Below are positions 47,557-57,001 of a stretch of 64,000 bases of DNA, piece after piece (the stretch's first letter is position 1; each line of letters starts with the position of its first letter). The translations under genes and the position numbers were made by a program. Source of the DNA: Tahibacter harae (GTDB lineage: Bacteria > Pseudomonadota > Gammaproteobacteria > Xanthomonadales > Rhodanobacteraceae). The notes beneath the pieces are model-generated. The model searched no databases and was not told where the DNA came from. It saw only the letters and a program-made list of their open reading frames with translations. The DNA is taken from contig NZ_JANFQO010000001.1 in assembly GCF_024437735.1 (NCBI RefSeq), positions 124,001-188,000 on the forward strand, read 5' to 3'.

Positions 47557-47633
47557 TGGTCGGGGTAGAGGGATTCGAACTCTCGACATCCAGCTCCCAA
47601 AGCTGGCGCTCTACCAGGCTGAGCTATACCCCG
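47557..47633 (-). tRNA. tRNA-Pro(TGG)
   Basis: 77-nt tRNA with encoded CCA, acceptor CGGGGTA, anticodon loop TTTGGGA giving TGG. First gene of the Pro-Arg-His-Lys-Leu operon. Confidence 0.95.
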
Positions 47634-47678
47634 TCAGTCCAGACTTCGGTCACCCGTGACTATCCCAAAGAAACGAGG

Positions 47679-47707
47679 ATGTTACGGATGGCTGTCAGTA
47701 CCGTCAA
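47679..47707 (-). promoter_or_regulatory. promoter of the Pro-Arg-His-Lys-Leu tRNA operon
   Basis: TTGACG and TAACAT with 17-nt spacing on the minus strand, 46 nt before tRNA-Pro. It may also supply tig, since no terminator separates tRNA-Leu from tig. Confidence 0.75.
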
Positions 47708-47763
47708 TTGCCGAGGGCGGAACCCGTTGCCTTGCAACAAACCACACGCGACTGAAACACCGC

Positions 47764-47790
47764 CAAACAAAAGGGTGCCGCAGCACCCTC
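47764..47790 (-). terminator. terminator downstream of tRNA-Arg(ACG)
   Basis: GGGTGC/GCACCC stem with TGCG loop and a TTTTGTTT tail on the minus strand. Confidence 0.88.
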
Positions 47791-47797
47791 ATGTAAA

Positions 47798-47874
47798 TGG
47801 CGCGCCCGGAAGGATTCGAACCTCCGACCACCAAGTTCGTAGCCTGGTACTCTATCCAGCTGAGCTACGGGCGC
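47798..47874 (-). tRNA. tRNA-Arg(ACG)
   Basis: 77-nt tRNA with encoded CCA, acceptor GCGCCCG, anticodon loop CTACGAA giving ACG (read as ICG). Has its own promoter and terminator. Confidence 0.95.
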
Positions 47875-48201
47875 GCACTAACCTTGCCTTCCTTGCAACA
47901 TCCGGCGCATCCCTTGCGCCGTCCCGCCGTTTGGTTTGCACCGCGACGAGAAGCGGGATTATTCGGATCCAAGGCTACCTCGTCAATAGGTTTCGTGAAT
48001 TTTTTTTGGCTGCCGGTGATGCGGGCGCCATGTCACGACCCTGCCGATTGTAGCTTTTTCCACATCATCACAAATTACCGCAACAGCTTTTGCACAGGCG
48101 GATGCTTTCACATCGCCCTGCCCTGCACAGCGGGGCATCGCGATTGCAGCACCGCCGCCGGACACCGGCCGCGCATCGGCGCCGATCACGGTCCCCGCAT
48201 T
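47875..48201 (-). other. gap upstream of tRNA-Arg(ACG)
   Basis: About 330 bp; apart from the tRNA-Arg promoter at 47958-47986 I see nothing supported. A comparatively AT-rich patch (around 48000-48080) has no open frame with a ribosome site. Confidence 0.5.
47958..47986 (-). promoter_or_regulatory. promoter of tRNA-Arg(ACG)
   Basis: TTGACG and AATAAT with 17-nt spacing on the minus strand, about 84 nt before the tRNA. Confidence 0.65.
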
Positions 48202-48229
48202 AAAAAAGCCCCGATCGCTCGGGGCTTTT
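48202..48229 (-). terminator. terminator downstream of tRNA-Ser(GCT)
   Basis: AAAAGCCCCGA/TCGGGGCTTTT stem with GCGA loop and T6 tail on the minus strand, 7 nt beyond the tRNA 3' end. Confidence 0.9.
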
Positions 48230-48235
48230 CGCATC

Positions 48236-48328
48236 TGGCGGAGAGAGAGGGATTCGAACCCTCGATAGAGCTTTTGACCCTATACTCCCTTAGCAGGGGA
48301 GCCCCTTCGGCCTCTCGGGCATCTCTCC
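48236..48328 (-). tRNA. tRNA-Ser(GCT)
   Basis: 93-nt class II tRNA with encoded CCA, acceptor GGAGAGA, long variable arm, anticodon loop CTGCTAA giving GCT. Lies 82 bp after csrA; the csrA-tRNA-Ser neighbourhood is conserved in gammaproteobacteria. Confidence 0.95.
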
Positions 48329-48410
48329 GGATTTTTTCCACCGCGGCCGCGTTGCGGTTCGGCGAGGCGCGGAAGAATAGCGGCTAGTCGGCGCCGGGTA
48401 AAGCCCGTCG

Positions 48411-48605
48411 TCAGGATTCGTTGCCGCCCGCTGCCGGATCCTGCTCGCGCTTGATGCGCTGGTAGATTTCCTCGCGGTGCACGGCGACATCTTTGGGCGC
48501 ATTGATACCAATGCGGACCTGGTTGCCCTTCACTCCGAGCACGGTGACCGTGACTTCGTCTCCGATCATCAGGGTCTCTCCGACCCGGCGAGTCAGAATC
48601 AGCAT
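48411..48605 (-). CDS. csrA: carbon storage regulator CsrA/RsmA
   Basis: A 64-residue RNA-binding protein: [48 protein letters not shown] with the RNA-contacting VHREEI (Arg44 equivalent). Dimer that binds GGA motifs in mRNA leaders. Strong AAAGGAGA ribosome site at 48605. Confidence 0.98.
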   Translation of the reverse strand: MLILTRRVGETLMIGDEVTVTVLGVKGNQVRIGINAPKDVAVHREEIYQRIKREQDPAAGGNES

Positions 48606-48976
48606 CGTTCGTCTCCTTTCGCCTTACGTCCCGGCCCTACGTCCTGGCTACCGTACATTGATCAAGCGAATGCACACGGGACCGTTTGGCAGCCTGCTCA
48701 GCTGATTCCGCGGTCCTCCCCGTTTGTTCCACGATCCGAAGAAAATCAGCGAATCGTTTCAGCCGCCACTGAATTTTTTTCTTGCAGATTAGGGGGCGAC
48801 CACGCCGGCCGATACTAGCGGACGCCCACCGGCCACGCAATTGAAGTGAGGCATTACTTTCGTCAGATTGCCGCCGCCGCATGCCCCACAGCTAGCGGAC
48901 ATCGGCCAGTACCGCTATCACGTAAAAACCGCGACGAAACCTTCACATCCGCGGCGGCAATCCAACGGTGCCGGCA
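48606..48976 (-). other. alaS-csrA intergenic region (csrA leader)
   Basis: 371 bp containing a candidate promoter at 48812-48840 and otherwise no credible gene. Such a long upstream region fits the multi-promoter control known for csrA in other gammaproteobacteria, but only one promoter-like site is visible. Confidence 0.5.
48812..48840 (-). promoter_or_regulatory. candidate csrA promoter
   Basis: TTGCGT and TAGTAT with 17-nt spacing on the minus strand, about 207 nt before csrA. Confidence 0.45.
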
Positions 48977-51637
48977 TCACGCCAGCTGCTGTTCCACCCA
49001 ACCGCGCACCTCGTCCAGCACGCGCGGCAGCTGCGGCGAATCCTCGCCGCCGCCCTGGGCCATGTCGGGACGACCGCCGCCCTTGCCGCCGATCTGGCGC
49101 GCGACGAAGCCGACCAGATCGCCGGCCTTGACCTTGCCCAGGGCGGCGCCCTGGACGCCGGCGGCGAGGGAGACCTTGCCGTCCGCTCCGGCGGCAAGCA
49201 GGACGATACTGTCCGGCAGGCGCGCCTTGATCTGGTCCACGCCTTCGCGCAGGCCCTTGGCGTCCAGTCCGTCCAGACGCGCGACCACCAGCCTGATGCC
49301 GCCCAGGTCGACGGCGGTCTCGGCCAACTGGGCGGTGGCCGCGCCGGCGGCCTTGGCCTTGAAGGATTCCAGTTCGCGCTCCAGACGCTTCTGCCGCTCG
49401 AACAGCTGGCGCAGCTTGTCGGCCGCATCGCCGGCGGAGGAACCGAGCAGTTCGGCAACCTCGTCCAGGCGCCGCTCTTCCTCGCGCACGAAGGCCAGCG
49501 CGCCGGCGCCGGTCACGGCTTCGATGCGGCGCACGCCGGAGGCGACGCCGCTCTCGCCCAGGATCTTGAACAGGCCTATGTCGCCGGTACGGCCCACGTG
49601 GGTGCCGCCGCACAGCTCGGTGGAGAACTCGCCGAACTTCATGACGCGCACGTGCTCGCCGTATTTCTCGCCGAACAGGGCCATGGCGCCGAAATCCAGC
49701 GCATCCTTGTAGGCCATGTTGCGCACGTCGGCGGCGGCGTTGCGGCGGATCTCGGCATTGACCAGATCCTCGATCTGGCGCAGCTCATCGGCACCGACCG
49801 GCTGGAAATGGGAGAAATCGAAACGCAGCCGGTCGGGCGCTACCAGCGAGCCCTTCTGCGTCACGTGCGTGCCCAGCACCTGGCGCAGCGCGGCGTGCAT
49901 CAGGTGGGTGGCGGAATGGTTGAGCACCGTGGCCTGGCGGCGGGCGGCGTCGATTTCGCCGTGGAGAGCTTCGCCCAGGCGCAGGGTCTTGCCTTCCCAG
50001 CGGCCGACGTGGCCGTGGAAGGTGCCGGCCAGCTTGATCGTGTCGCGCACCAGGAAACGGCCGTAGCCCGTGCTGAGCACGCCGGTGTCGCCGACCTGGC
50101 CGCCGGATTCCGCATAGAACGGCGTGCGGTCCAGTACCAGCGTGGCTTCCTCGCCGTCGCCGAGTTCATCGACCAGGCGCGCACCGCGCACGATGCCGAC
50201 CAGCTTGAGATCGTCGGCAGCGTAAAGCGGTGCGCCGTGGCCGAGGAACTGCGTCGGCGGCAGCTGCTGGATGGCCTCGGCCGAGAGCGAGGCTTTGTTC
50301 TCGAACTGGCTGCCCTTGCGGCCGCGCTCGCGCTGCTGCTCCATTTCGGCCTCGAAGCCGGGCATGTCAACCGACCAGCCGTGCTCGCGGGCGACGTCTG
50401 CCGTCAGGTCGACGGGGAAGCCATAGGTGTCGTACAGCGTGAAGGCGATCTGGCCGGGCACCGTTTTCGATGCCCCCCCGGCATGCGAGGTGTCGTCTTT
50501 CAACGCCGACTCCAGCAGCTTCATGCCGTTTTCCAGCGTCTCGGCAAAACGTTCCTCTTCCTTGCGCAGTGCGCCTTCGACGAACTCGCGCTTCGCGGCG
50601 AGCTCGGGATAGGCCTGCCCCATCATGTCGATCAGCGGACCAACCATCTGGTGAAAGAACGGCTGCTTGCGTCCCAGCATGTAGCCATGCCGCAGCGCCC
50701 GCCGGATGATGCGGCGCAGTACATAGCCGCGGCCTTCGTTGGACGGCAGCACCCCGTCGACGATCAGGAACGCGCAGGCGCGGATATGGTCGGCGATGAC
50801 GCGCAGCGACTTGTTCTCCAGGTCGGCCGTACCGGTCAGTGCCGCGGCGGCCTTGATCAGGTGCTGGAACAGGTCGATCTCGTAGTTGGAATGCACGTGC
50901 TGCAGCACGGCCGAGACGCGCTCCAGGCCCATGCCGGTGTCCACACACGGTGCCGGCAGCGGCGTCAGCGTGCCGTCGGCGGCGCGGTCGAACTGCATGA
51001 ACACGTTGTTCCAGATTTCGATGAAGCGGTCGCCATCCTCATCCGGCGATCCCGGCGGGCCGCCCGGGATATGCGCACCGTGGTCGTAGAAGATCTCGGT
51101 GCAGGGGCCGCAGGGGCCGGTGTCGGCCATCTGCCAGAAATTGTCCGAGGCGTAGGGCGCGCCCTTGTTGTCGCCGATGCGGATGATGCGTTCCGGCGGC
51201 AGGCCGACGACTTTGTGCCAGATGTCGAAGGCTTCGTCGTCGGTGTGGTAGATCGTGACCAGCAGGCGTTCCTTGGGCAGCTTCCAGACTTCGGTCAGCA
51301 GCTCCCAGGCGTAGACGATGGCGTCGTGCTTGAAGTAGTCGCCGAAGCTGAAATTGCCCAGCATCTCGAAGAAGGTGTGGTGGCGGGCGGTGTAGCCGAC
51401 CTGGTCCAGGTCGTTGTGCTTGCCGCCCGCGCGCACGCAGCGCTGCGAGGAGACGGCGCGGGTGTAGCTGCGCTTTTCCGCACCGAGGAAGACGTCCTTG
51501 AACTGCACCATGCCGGCGTTGGTGAACAGCAGGGTCGGGTCGTTGCCCGGCACCAGCGGGCTGGAAGGCACGATTTCGTGCCCCTTGCTCTTGAAGAAAT
51601 CGAGGAAACTCTGGCGGATCTCGGCACTGCTCTGCAT
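48977..51637 (-). CDS. alaS: alanyl-tRNA synthetase
   Basis: An 886-residue class II synthetase: catalytic domain start [40 protein letters not shown] (motif 1 region), editing domain metal motif [17 protein letters not shown] plus [15 protein letters not shown], and a C-terminal DHHA1/C-Ala domain ([17 protein letters not shown]). ATG 51637 begins at the family N terminus. Recx-alaS-csrA order is standard. Confidence 0.98.
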   Translation of the reverse strand: MQSSAEIRQSFLDFFKSKGHEIVPSSPLVPGNDPTLLFTNAGMVQFKDVFLGAEKRSYTRAVSSQRCVRAGGKHNDLDQVGYTARHHTFFEMLGNFSFGDYFKHDAIVYAWELLTEVWKLPKERLLVTIYHTDDEAFDIWHKVVGLPPERIIRIGDNKGAPYASDNFWQMADTGPCGPCTEIFYDHGAHIPGGPPGSPDEDGDRFIEIWNNVFMQFDRAADGTLTPLPAPCVDTGMGLERVSAVLQHVHSNYEIDLFQHLIKAAAALTGTADLENKSLRVIADHIRACAFLIVDGVLPSNEGRGYVLRRIIRRALRHGYMLGRKQPFFHQMVGPLIDMMGQAYPELAAKREFVEGALRKEEERFAETLENGMKLLESALKDDTSHAGGASKTVPGQIAFTLYDTYGFPVDLTADVAREHGWSVDMPGFEAEMEQQRERGRKGSQFENKASLSAEAIQQLPPTQFLGHGAPLYAADDLKLVGIVRGARLVDELGDGEEATLVLDRTPFYAESGGQVGDTGVLSTGYGRFLVRDTIKLAGTFHGHVGRWEGKTLRLGEALHGEIDAARRQATVLNHSATHLMHAALRQVLGTHVTQKGSLVAPDRLRFDFSHFQPVGADELRQIEDLVNAEIRRNAAADVRNMAYKDALDFGAMALFGEKYGEHVRVMKFGEFSTELCGGTHVGRTGDIGLFKILGESGVASGVRRIEAVTGAGALAFVREEERRLDEVAELLGSSAGDAADKLRQLFERQKRLERELESFKAKAAGAATAQLAETAVDLGGIRLVVARLDGLDAKGLREGVDQIKARLPDSIVLLAAGADGKVSLAAGVQGAALGKVKAGDLVGFVARQIGGKGGGRPDMAQGGGEDSPQLPRVLDEVRGWVEQQLA

Positions 51638-51807
51638 GGCGTCATCGTCACTGAGGCGGAATGGCGGACACGCCGCTGGACGACCGGCCAGGATGCCTCG
51701 GAAGTGCGGATCAAGCTGCCATCCCGTTGCGGATCGGGATGTGAGTGCGCTGCGACGGGCAATGCCGCACCGGCCCATGACGACCGGCGCGCCCGTTCAG
51801 ACCATCC

Positions 51808-52797
51808 CTAATCGAACTCCTCGGCGGAGTCGTCCACGTCGTCGGCGTGGGTGATGGCTCTTACTGTGGCGGCATCAAAGCCCCGGCGCAAGAGGAAGGC
51901 CGCGCGGCGCTGGGTTTCCTGGCGGTCCGCCGCGGCACCGGCGCCGTAGCGGCGGCGGTAGATCTGACGCGCCAGAGCCAGCCAGTCGGCGCCTTCCTCG
52001 ATCAGGGCCTGCTGGGCGGCCGCGTCGTCTATGCCGTGGCTGCGCAGCTCGGCGCGGATGCGCCGCGGCCCCTGGCCCTGGGCGACGCGGCTGCGTACCA
52101 GCAGGCCGGCGAAGCGGCCGTCGCTCTGGAAGGATTGTTCCTGCAGCCGGCCCAGCGCTTCGGCGGTCTCGTCGGGGCTGTAGCCGGTACGGGCCAGCTT
52201 GCGCTTGAGTTCGCGCCCCGAATGCTCGCGCCGGCTCAGCAGGCCCAGGGCCTTGCCGTAGGCGCTGGGCTGGGGCCGGGTGCGGCGGCCGGTGTCGTTT
52301 TCGTCGCCGTCCCGGCATCCGGCAGCATCGCCGCCGAGGGCCTGGCCCGTGGTATCGCCGCCCTGATCGCGGCTTTCGTCATGGCGTTGATAACGACTTC
52401 GGCGACCGTCGTCGCTGCGCCCCGCGGCGTAGTCATGGCCCGGGGCGCCGGGGCGCCCGCCTGCATCGGCACTGCCCCGGCTGCCGCCTGCATCGGCACT
52501 GCCCCGGCTGCCGCCTGCATCGGCACGGCCCCGGCCGCCGCCTGCATCGGCACGGCCCCGGCCGCCGCCTGCATCGGCACGATCCCGGCTGCCGCCTGCA
52601 TCGTCAGGGTCACGGCCACCGTGCGCATCGTCTTCGTCGCGGCGGCCGCGTCCGGCGGACGGCCGCGCATTCCATCCGGCCCGCGCGCCCGCCCCGGTCT
52701 CCACACCTCGTCGGCGCCCCTCGCCTTCCGGCTCGGCGGCGCGGCCTGCCCGGCCGCGCCCGCCCGGACTGCGCGGCCCGTCGCTGCGGCTGCTCAT
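51808..52797 (-). CDS. recX: RecX regulatory protein with repetitive N-terminal extension
   Basis: A 329-residue frame. The RecX domain is the last ~150 residues (AYGKALGLLSRREHSGRELKRKLARTGYSPDE..., FAGLLVRSRVAQGQGPRRIRAELRSHGI, 'YRRRYG'), normal in length and directly after recA, whose filament it inhibits. The first ~175 residues are Gly/Asp/Arg-rich and include 5.4 copies of a nine-residue DAGG(S/G)RGxA unit. The ATG at 52797 has no ribosome site; no ATG exists nearer the domain, so how much of the extension is translated is open. Confidence 0.85.
   Translation of the reverse strand: MSSRSDGPRSPGGRGRAGRAAEPEGEGRRRGVETGAGARAGWNARPSAGRGRRDEDDAHGGRDPDDAGGSRDRADAGGGRGRADAGGGRGRADAGGSRGSADAGGSRGSADAGGRPGAPGHDYAAGRSDDGRRSRYQRHDESRDQGGDTTGQALGGDAAGCRDGDENDTGRRTRPQPSAYGKALGLLSRREHSGRELKRKLARTGYSPDETAEALGRLQEQSFQSDGRFAGLLVRSRVAQGQGPRRIRAELRSHGIDDAAAQQALIEEGADWLALARQIYRRRYGAGAAADRQETQRRAAFLLRRGFDAATVRAITHADDVDDSAEEFD
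52456..52602 (-). repeat. 27-nt tandem repeat inside recX
   Basis: About 5.4 in-frame copies of a 27-nt unit encoding DAGGSRDRA / DAGGGRGRA / DAGGSRGSA (residues 66-114). Copies are nearly identical, suggesting recent expansion. Confidence 0.9.
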
Positions 52798-52825
52798 GCG
52801 CCGGCCAGCCGGGCTTCAGCCCGGC

Positions 52826-53869
<1,044 letters not shown>

Positions 53870-54007
53870 GTTGAATCCTCGTCGTAAAGGGTGCGCCGGA
53901 GAGTCTGGCGGCCGCGGTTCTCATGCGGCGAGACAGGCCAGGAAGGCGGCTGACCCGGGATTATTCCATACCCGCCGCGGGGGCCAGCGCATGCGGCGGA
54001 TGCCGCG

Positions 54008-54517
54008 TCAGGCGCTGAGAATTTTCCGAACTCCGGCGAGCGCGGCGGCAACGGTATGGCGGCGCACGGCTTCGCGGTCGCCGGCGAAATGGAAGATCTC
54101 GCTCTGCGCATAGCCGCCGCGGCGCTTCCAGCCTATCCAGATGGTGCCCACGGGCTTGCCCGGCGTGGCGCCGCCGGGCCCGGCGATGCCGGTTACGGCG
54201 ACGGCGACCGAGGCGCCGTAGCGGGCCAGCGCGCCGGAAACCATCTCGACCACGGTTTCGCGGCTGACCGCGCCATGCTCGGCCAGAGTTTCCGGCCGCA
54301 CGCCGAGCAGGGCCTGCTTGGCCTCGTAGCTGTAGGCAACCAGGCCGGCCTCGAACCAGGCGGAGCTGCCGGCAATGTCGGTCAGGGTCTTGGCGATCCA
54401 GCCGCCAGTGCAGGATTCGGCCGTGACCAGCATCTGGCCGCGCAGTTGCAGGATTTCGGCGACGCTCTTGCCCAGCGCGATCAGAGCGGCGTCGTCAGGT
54501 GCGGCGGATTCGGACAT
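54008..54517 (-). CDS. pncC: nicotinamide-nucleotide amidase (CinA C-terminal family)
   Basis: A 169-residue stand-alone CinA-C domain: LVTAESCTGGWIAKTLTD, SSAWFEAGLVAYSYEAKQALLGV, VAVAVTGIAGPGGATPGKPVGTIWIG. Deamidates NMN in NAD recycling. ATG 54517 gives the family length; it precedes recA as in E. coli (ygaD). Confidence 0.95.
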   Translation of the reverse strand: MSESAAPDDAALIALGKSVAEILQLRGQMLVTAESCTGGWIAKTLTDIAGSSAWFEAGLVAYSYEAKQALLGVRPETLAEHGAVSRETVVEMVSGALARYGASVAVAVTGIAGPGGATPGKPVGTIWIGWKRRGGYAQSEIFHFAGDREAVRRHTVAAALAGVRKILSA

Positions 54518-54775
54518 CGGAAGGACCTGGTGCAGGAACGGCCAGCACGCTTCTAGCGCAACTGGGGCCGCAAGGAAACCGGCACAAGGCCCGGGCCGGC
54601 GATTCCGGCCGGGCGGGATCGGCCTGCGGGCCAGCCGACTTCCGCGGAACTGCGCTGCCTGGCGATCCTCGCGGGTGCAACGCCGCCGCATTCGCACCGC
54701 GACACGCCGGCCCGGCCCGCACCTACCGCAACATCGAAACGCGGCCTGGCACCGCAGCGCCACTTATTTATTGCG

Positions 54776-55918
54776 TTATTGCGCCAGCTCCACCCACCCC
54801 GGCTCCGCAAGCAGCCGCGTGCGCGTCTCGTCCAGACGCGACACCCAGACCGCATCCAGGCCGTAGCGGCGTCCCCGGGTCCAGTCCAGCGCCGGCAGGC
54901 CGGCCAGGGAAACGCCGCGCCAGCGCTGCAGGTCCTCGAACAGGCTTTCGCGCGAAACTTCCCGCCCCAGCGCGCCCAGGCTTTGCCGCAGGCGCTGCAG
55001 CAGGGCGCGGGCGACCGCGGCGCGCAGCGCGGGATCCGGCGGCGCGGCCAGGTACAGGCGCAGGTTGCGCGCCGGCGCGGCCGGCAGGGTACGCACATCG
55101 CAGCTGGCGGCCAGTGCCGCGTCCAGGGCCAGGGCGGAAGCCGCGGCAATACCCGGATCGGCGCAACCGGGCTGCGGAATCAGCGCCGCATGCCGCTCCG
55201 CCCATTGCCGCAGCGCCTGCGCGCGCCGCGCGGGATCGGCGGTCACGACCAGCGCGGCGGCGCCGGGCGCGGCGGCGCCAGCCTCGAACACGATGGTGGG
55301 AATGGCGTCCGCCGCCGCGGCGCGCAGGCTGGCGGCGCCGTCGGCACCGACGTCGATCACCAGCGCCACATCGTCGCGGCGCTCGCGCAGCAGTTCGACA
55401 CGGCGGCCGTAGATTTCCTCCTGCGGCGCGGCGACAGCATCGGCGCCGAGCAGCGCGATACGGATGCGGCCCTCGTCCACGCCGGCGCTGGCGCGCGAGT
55501 CCAGTGCCGCAAGGAAGGCCAGCAAATCGTCCGCATCGGCCTGGCTCAGCGCGTAGCGCGGCATGGCCGGATCCAGCGCCGCGCCGGCGGCGTCCAGGCC
55601 CATGGTGACGGCGCGGCGCAGACGCGAGGCATCGTAGGCTGGCCGGCTGCGGCGCTCGTCGCGCAGCGGCCGGCCCAGTGCGCCCGGCGTGATGTCGGCC
55701 GGCCGCAGGCCGCCTTCGCTGCGGCCGCGGCCATCGGCGCCATGGCAGTTCATGCACGGCAGCAGCGCCGCCGACACCGTGCCGCCGCCGACCGCCGCCT
55801 GCAGCGGCGTGGCGCGCGGCGAAATCCCCTGGCGGTAGATCTGCTCGCCGCCGGCGACGGAACCCGTGCCCGCCGCCAGCGCGAACGCCGCGCCGGCCAG
55901 CGCCGCGAGCAGGCTCAC
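54776..55918 (-). CDS. c-type cytochrome fused to a periplasmic-binding-like domain
   Basis: A 380-residue exported protein: signal-like N terminus (SLLAALAGAAFALAAGTGSVAG), a class I monohaem cytochrome c domain with CMNCH (Cys55, Cys58, His59) and probable axial Met119 in AMPRYALSQADADDLLAFLAAL, then about 230 residues beginning 'GRIRIALLGADAVAAPQEEIYGRRVELL' whose alternating strands and helices (IPTIVFEAG, ALVVTADPA, DPGIAAASALALD) look like a type I periplasmic-binding fold. Start GTG 55918 overlaps the SCO stop (GTGA). The second-domain assignment is inference from pattern; the haem domain is clear. Confidence 0.82.
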   Translation of the reverse strand: MSLLAALAGAAFALAAGTGSVAGGEQIYRQGISPRATPLQAAVGGGTVSAALLPCMNCHGADGRGRSEGGLRPADITPGALGRPLRDERRSRPAYDASRLRRAVTMGLDAAGAALDPAMPRYALSQADADDLLAFLAALDSRASAGVDEGRIRIALLGADAVAAPQEEIYGRRVELLRERRDDVALVIDVGADGAASLRAAAADAIPTIVFEAGAAAPGAAALVVTADPARRAQALRQWAERHAALIPQPGCADPGIAAASALALDAALAASCDVRTLPAAPARNLRLYLAAPPDPALRAAVARALLQRLRQSLGALGREVSRESLFEDLQRWRGVSLAGLPALDWTRGRRYGLDAVWVSRLDETRTRLLAEPGWVELAQ

Positions 55919-56733
55919 TCGCCGCTTTCCGGCTGCAGCCGGTCGCGCAGGGCGCGGGCCAGCACCGCCGCATCGGCCAGTCCGTCCAGGCGCTGCCAGC
56001 GTGCGGGCTGCCGGCGCTCGTCCACGATCAGGGCAATGGGCACATGCGAAGCCGGATCGGCCGCCGACGCCCCCAGGGAGCGCAGCAGCTCATCCAGGTC
56101 CGCGCGCTCGCCGGTGACCAGGGTCCATCCCGGCTGCGCGCCCAGTCCCTGGCTCCACTGCGCCAGGCGCTGCGGTGTGTCGTTGGCGGGATCTATGCTG
56201 ACCGAGATCAGGCCGACCCGCGCCATATCCTCGCCCAGCATTTTCTGCAATTGGGAAAAACGCGCACCCAGCAGCGGGCAGACCGCGGTGCAGCGGGTGA
56301 AGATGAAATTGATCGCGACCAGGCGCCCCTGCACCAGATCGCGGTAGAAGTGCCGCGGCTCGCCGGCCTGGGTCAGCACCGGCACATCGGGAATGCGCGC
56401 AGCGGTCAGCTCGCCCGGCGGCGGCGGCGTAGCCGGCGCATGGTGGATATGTTCCGGTCCGTGAGCGGCGGGCGCAGAAGCCGGCGCGCCAGGTTCATCT
56501 TCGTGAGACGCCGCACCCGCGCCGGATGCCGGCGCGGGATGTTCATGTTCGTGAGTTTCCGCATCGGCCGCCTGCGCCGGCGCGGGACTTGCGGAATCGC
56601 GCACCGCCTCGCCCGCGGTGCGCGCCGCCGGATCCAGCGCAACCGCCTCGCCGGCCTGCGCAGCTGCCGGCGGCGGCGCCGCCGCACCCATGGCGATCGT
56701 CAGCAGCAGCGTCACGAGGCTGCAATGGCGCAT
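55915..56733 (-). CDS. SCO1/SenC-family copper chaperone with His-rich linker
   Basis: A 272-residue exported protein. The thioredoxin-fold SCO domain holds copper ligands Cys148 and Cys152 (FTRCTAVCPLL) and His230 (DPASHVPIAL), with SVSIDPANDTP. Between signal peptide and domain (residues about 40-108) is a linker with eight histidines (HEHEH, SHEDE, HGPEHIHH) interspersed with Ala/Pro, probably extra copper binding. ATG 56733 has an AGGAGAA ribosome site. Divergent from the giant multicopper oxidase, it likely metallates that enzyme (inference) rather than cytochrome oxidase. Confidence 0.9.
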   Translation of the reverse strand: MRHCSLVTLLLTIAMGAAAPPPAAAQAGEAVALDPAARTAGEAVRDSASPAPAQAADAETHEHEHPAPASGAGAASHEDEPGAPASAPAAHGPEHIHHAPATPPPPGELTAARIPDVPVLTQAGEPRHFYRDLVQGRLVAINFIFTRCTAVCPLLGARFSQLQKMLGEDMARVGLISVSIDPANDTPQRLAQWSQGLGAQPGWTLVTGERADLDELLRSLGASAADPASHVPIALIVDERRQPARWQRLDGLADAAVLARALRDRLQPESGE

Positions 56734-57001
56734 GCGTGAGTTCTCCTGATCCGCCCGCGGCAGGCGTGCGCCGCACAGTAGCCCGGCGCCGCCCGCGGCC
56801 GCAATCGGCTGCGCGTCGCCGCCAGCCCATGCCGCATCGCGGCGGCGCCGATGATAGTTCCGCGCCTCGTTTTGCGCCTGCCCAAATTGGGGAATCTGCA
56901 AGCGTTCATTTTTCGCGTCTTTGAGTTATTGTCTGGCGCGCCACTTTTTTACAAATCTACTACTCCCAGCCATCCGGCACCCGCCAATAGCGAGGTGGAT
57001 C
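56734..57001. promoter_or_regulatory. divergent control region of the oxidase cluster
   Basis: 268 bp between the SCO and oxidase genes. It contains a CCCAA-A-TTGGG palindrome (56881-56891) and a relatively AT-rich stretch (56905-56970) suited to a promoter for the oxidase gene, though I cannot pick a -35/-10 pair with confidence. The oxidase ATG has a GAGGTGG ribosome site. Confidence 0.45.

Noticed and set aside
53870..54007. SOS box upstream of recA
   Set aside because: No CTGTN8ACAG-like palindrome is visible; the organism's LexA site may differ, but I cannot point to one.
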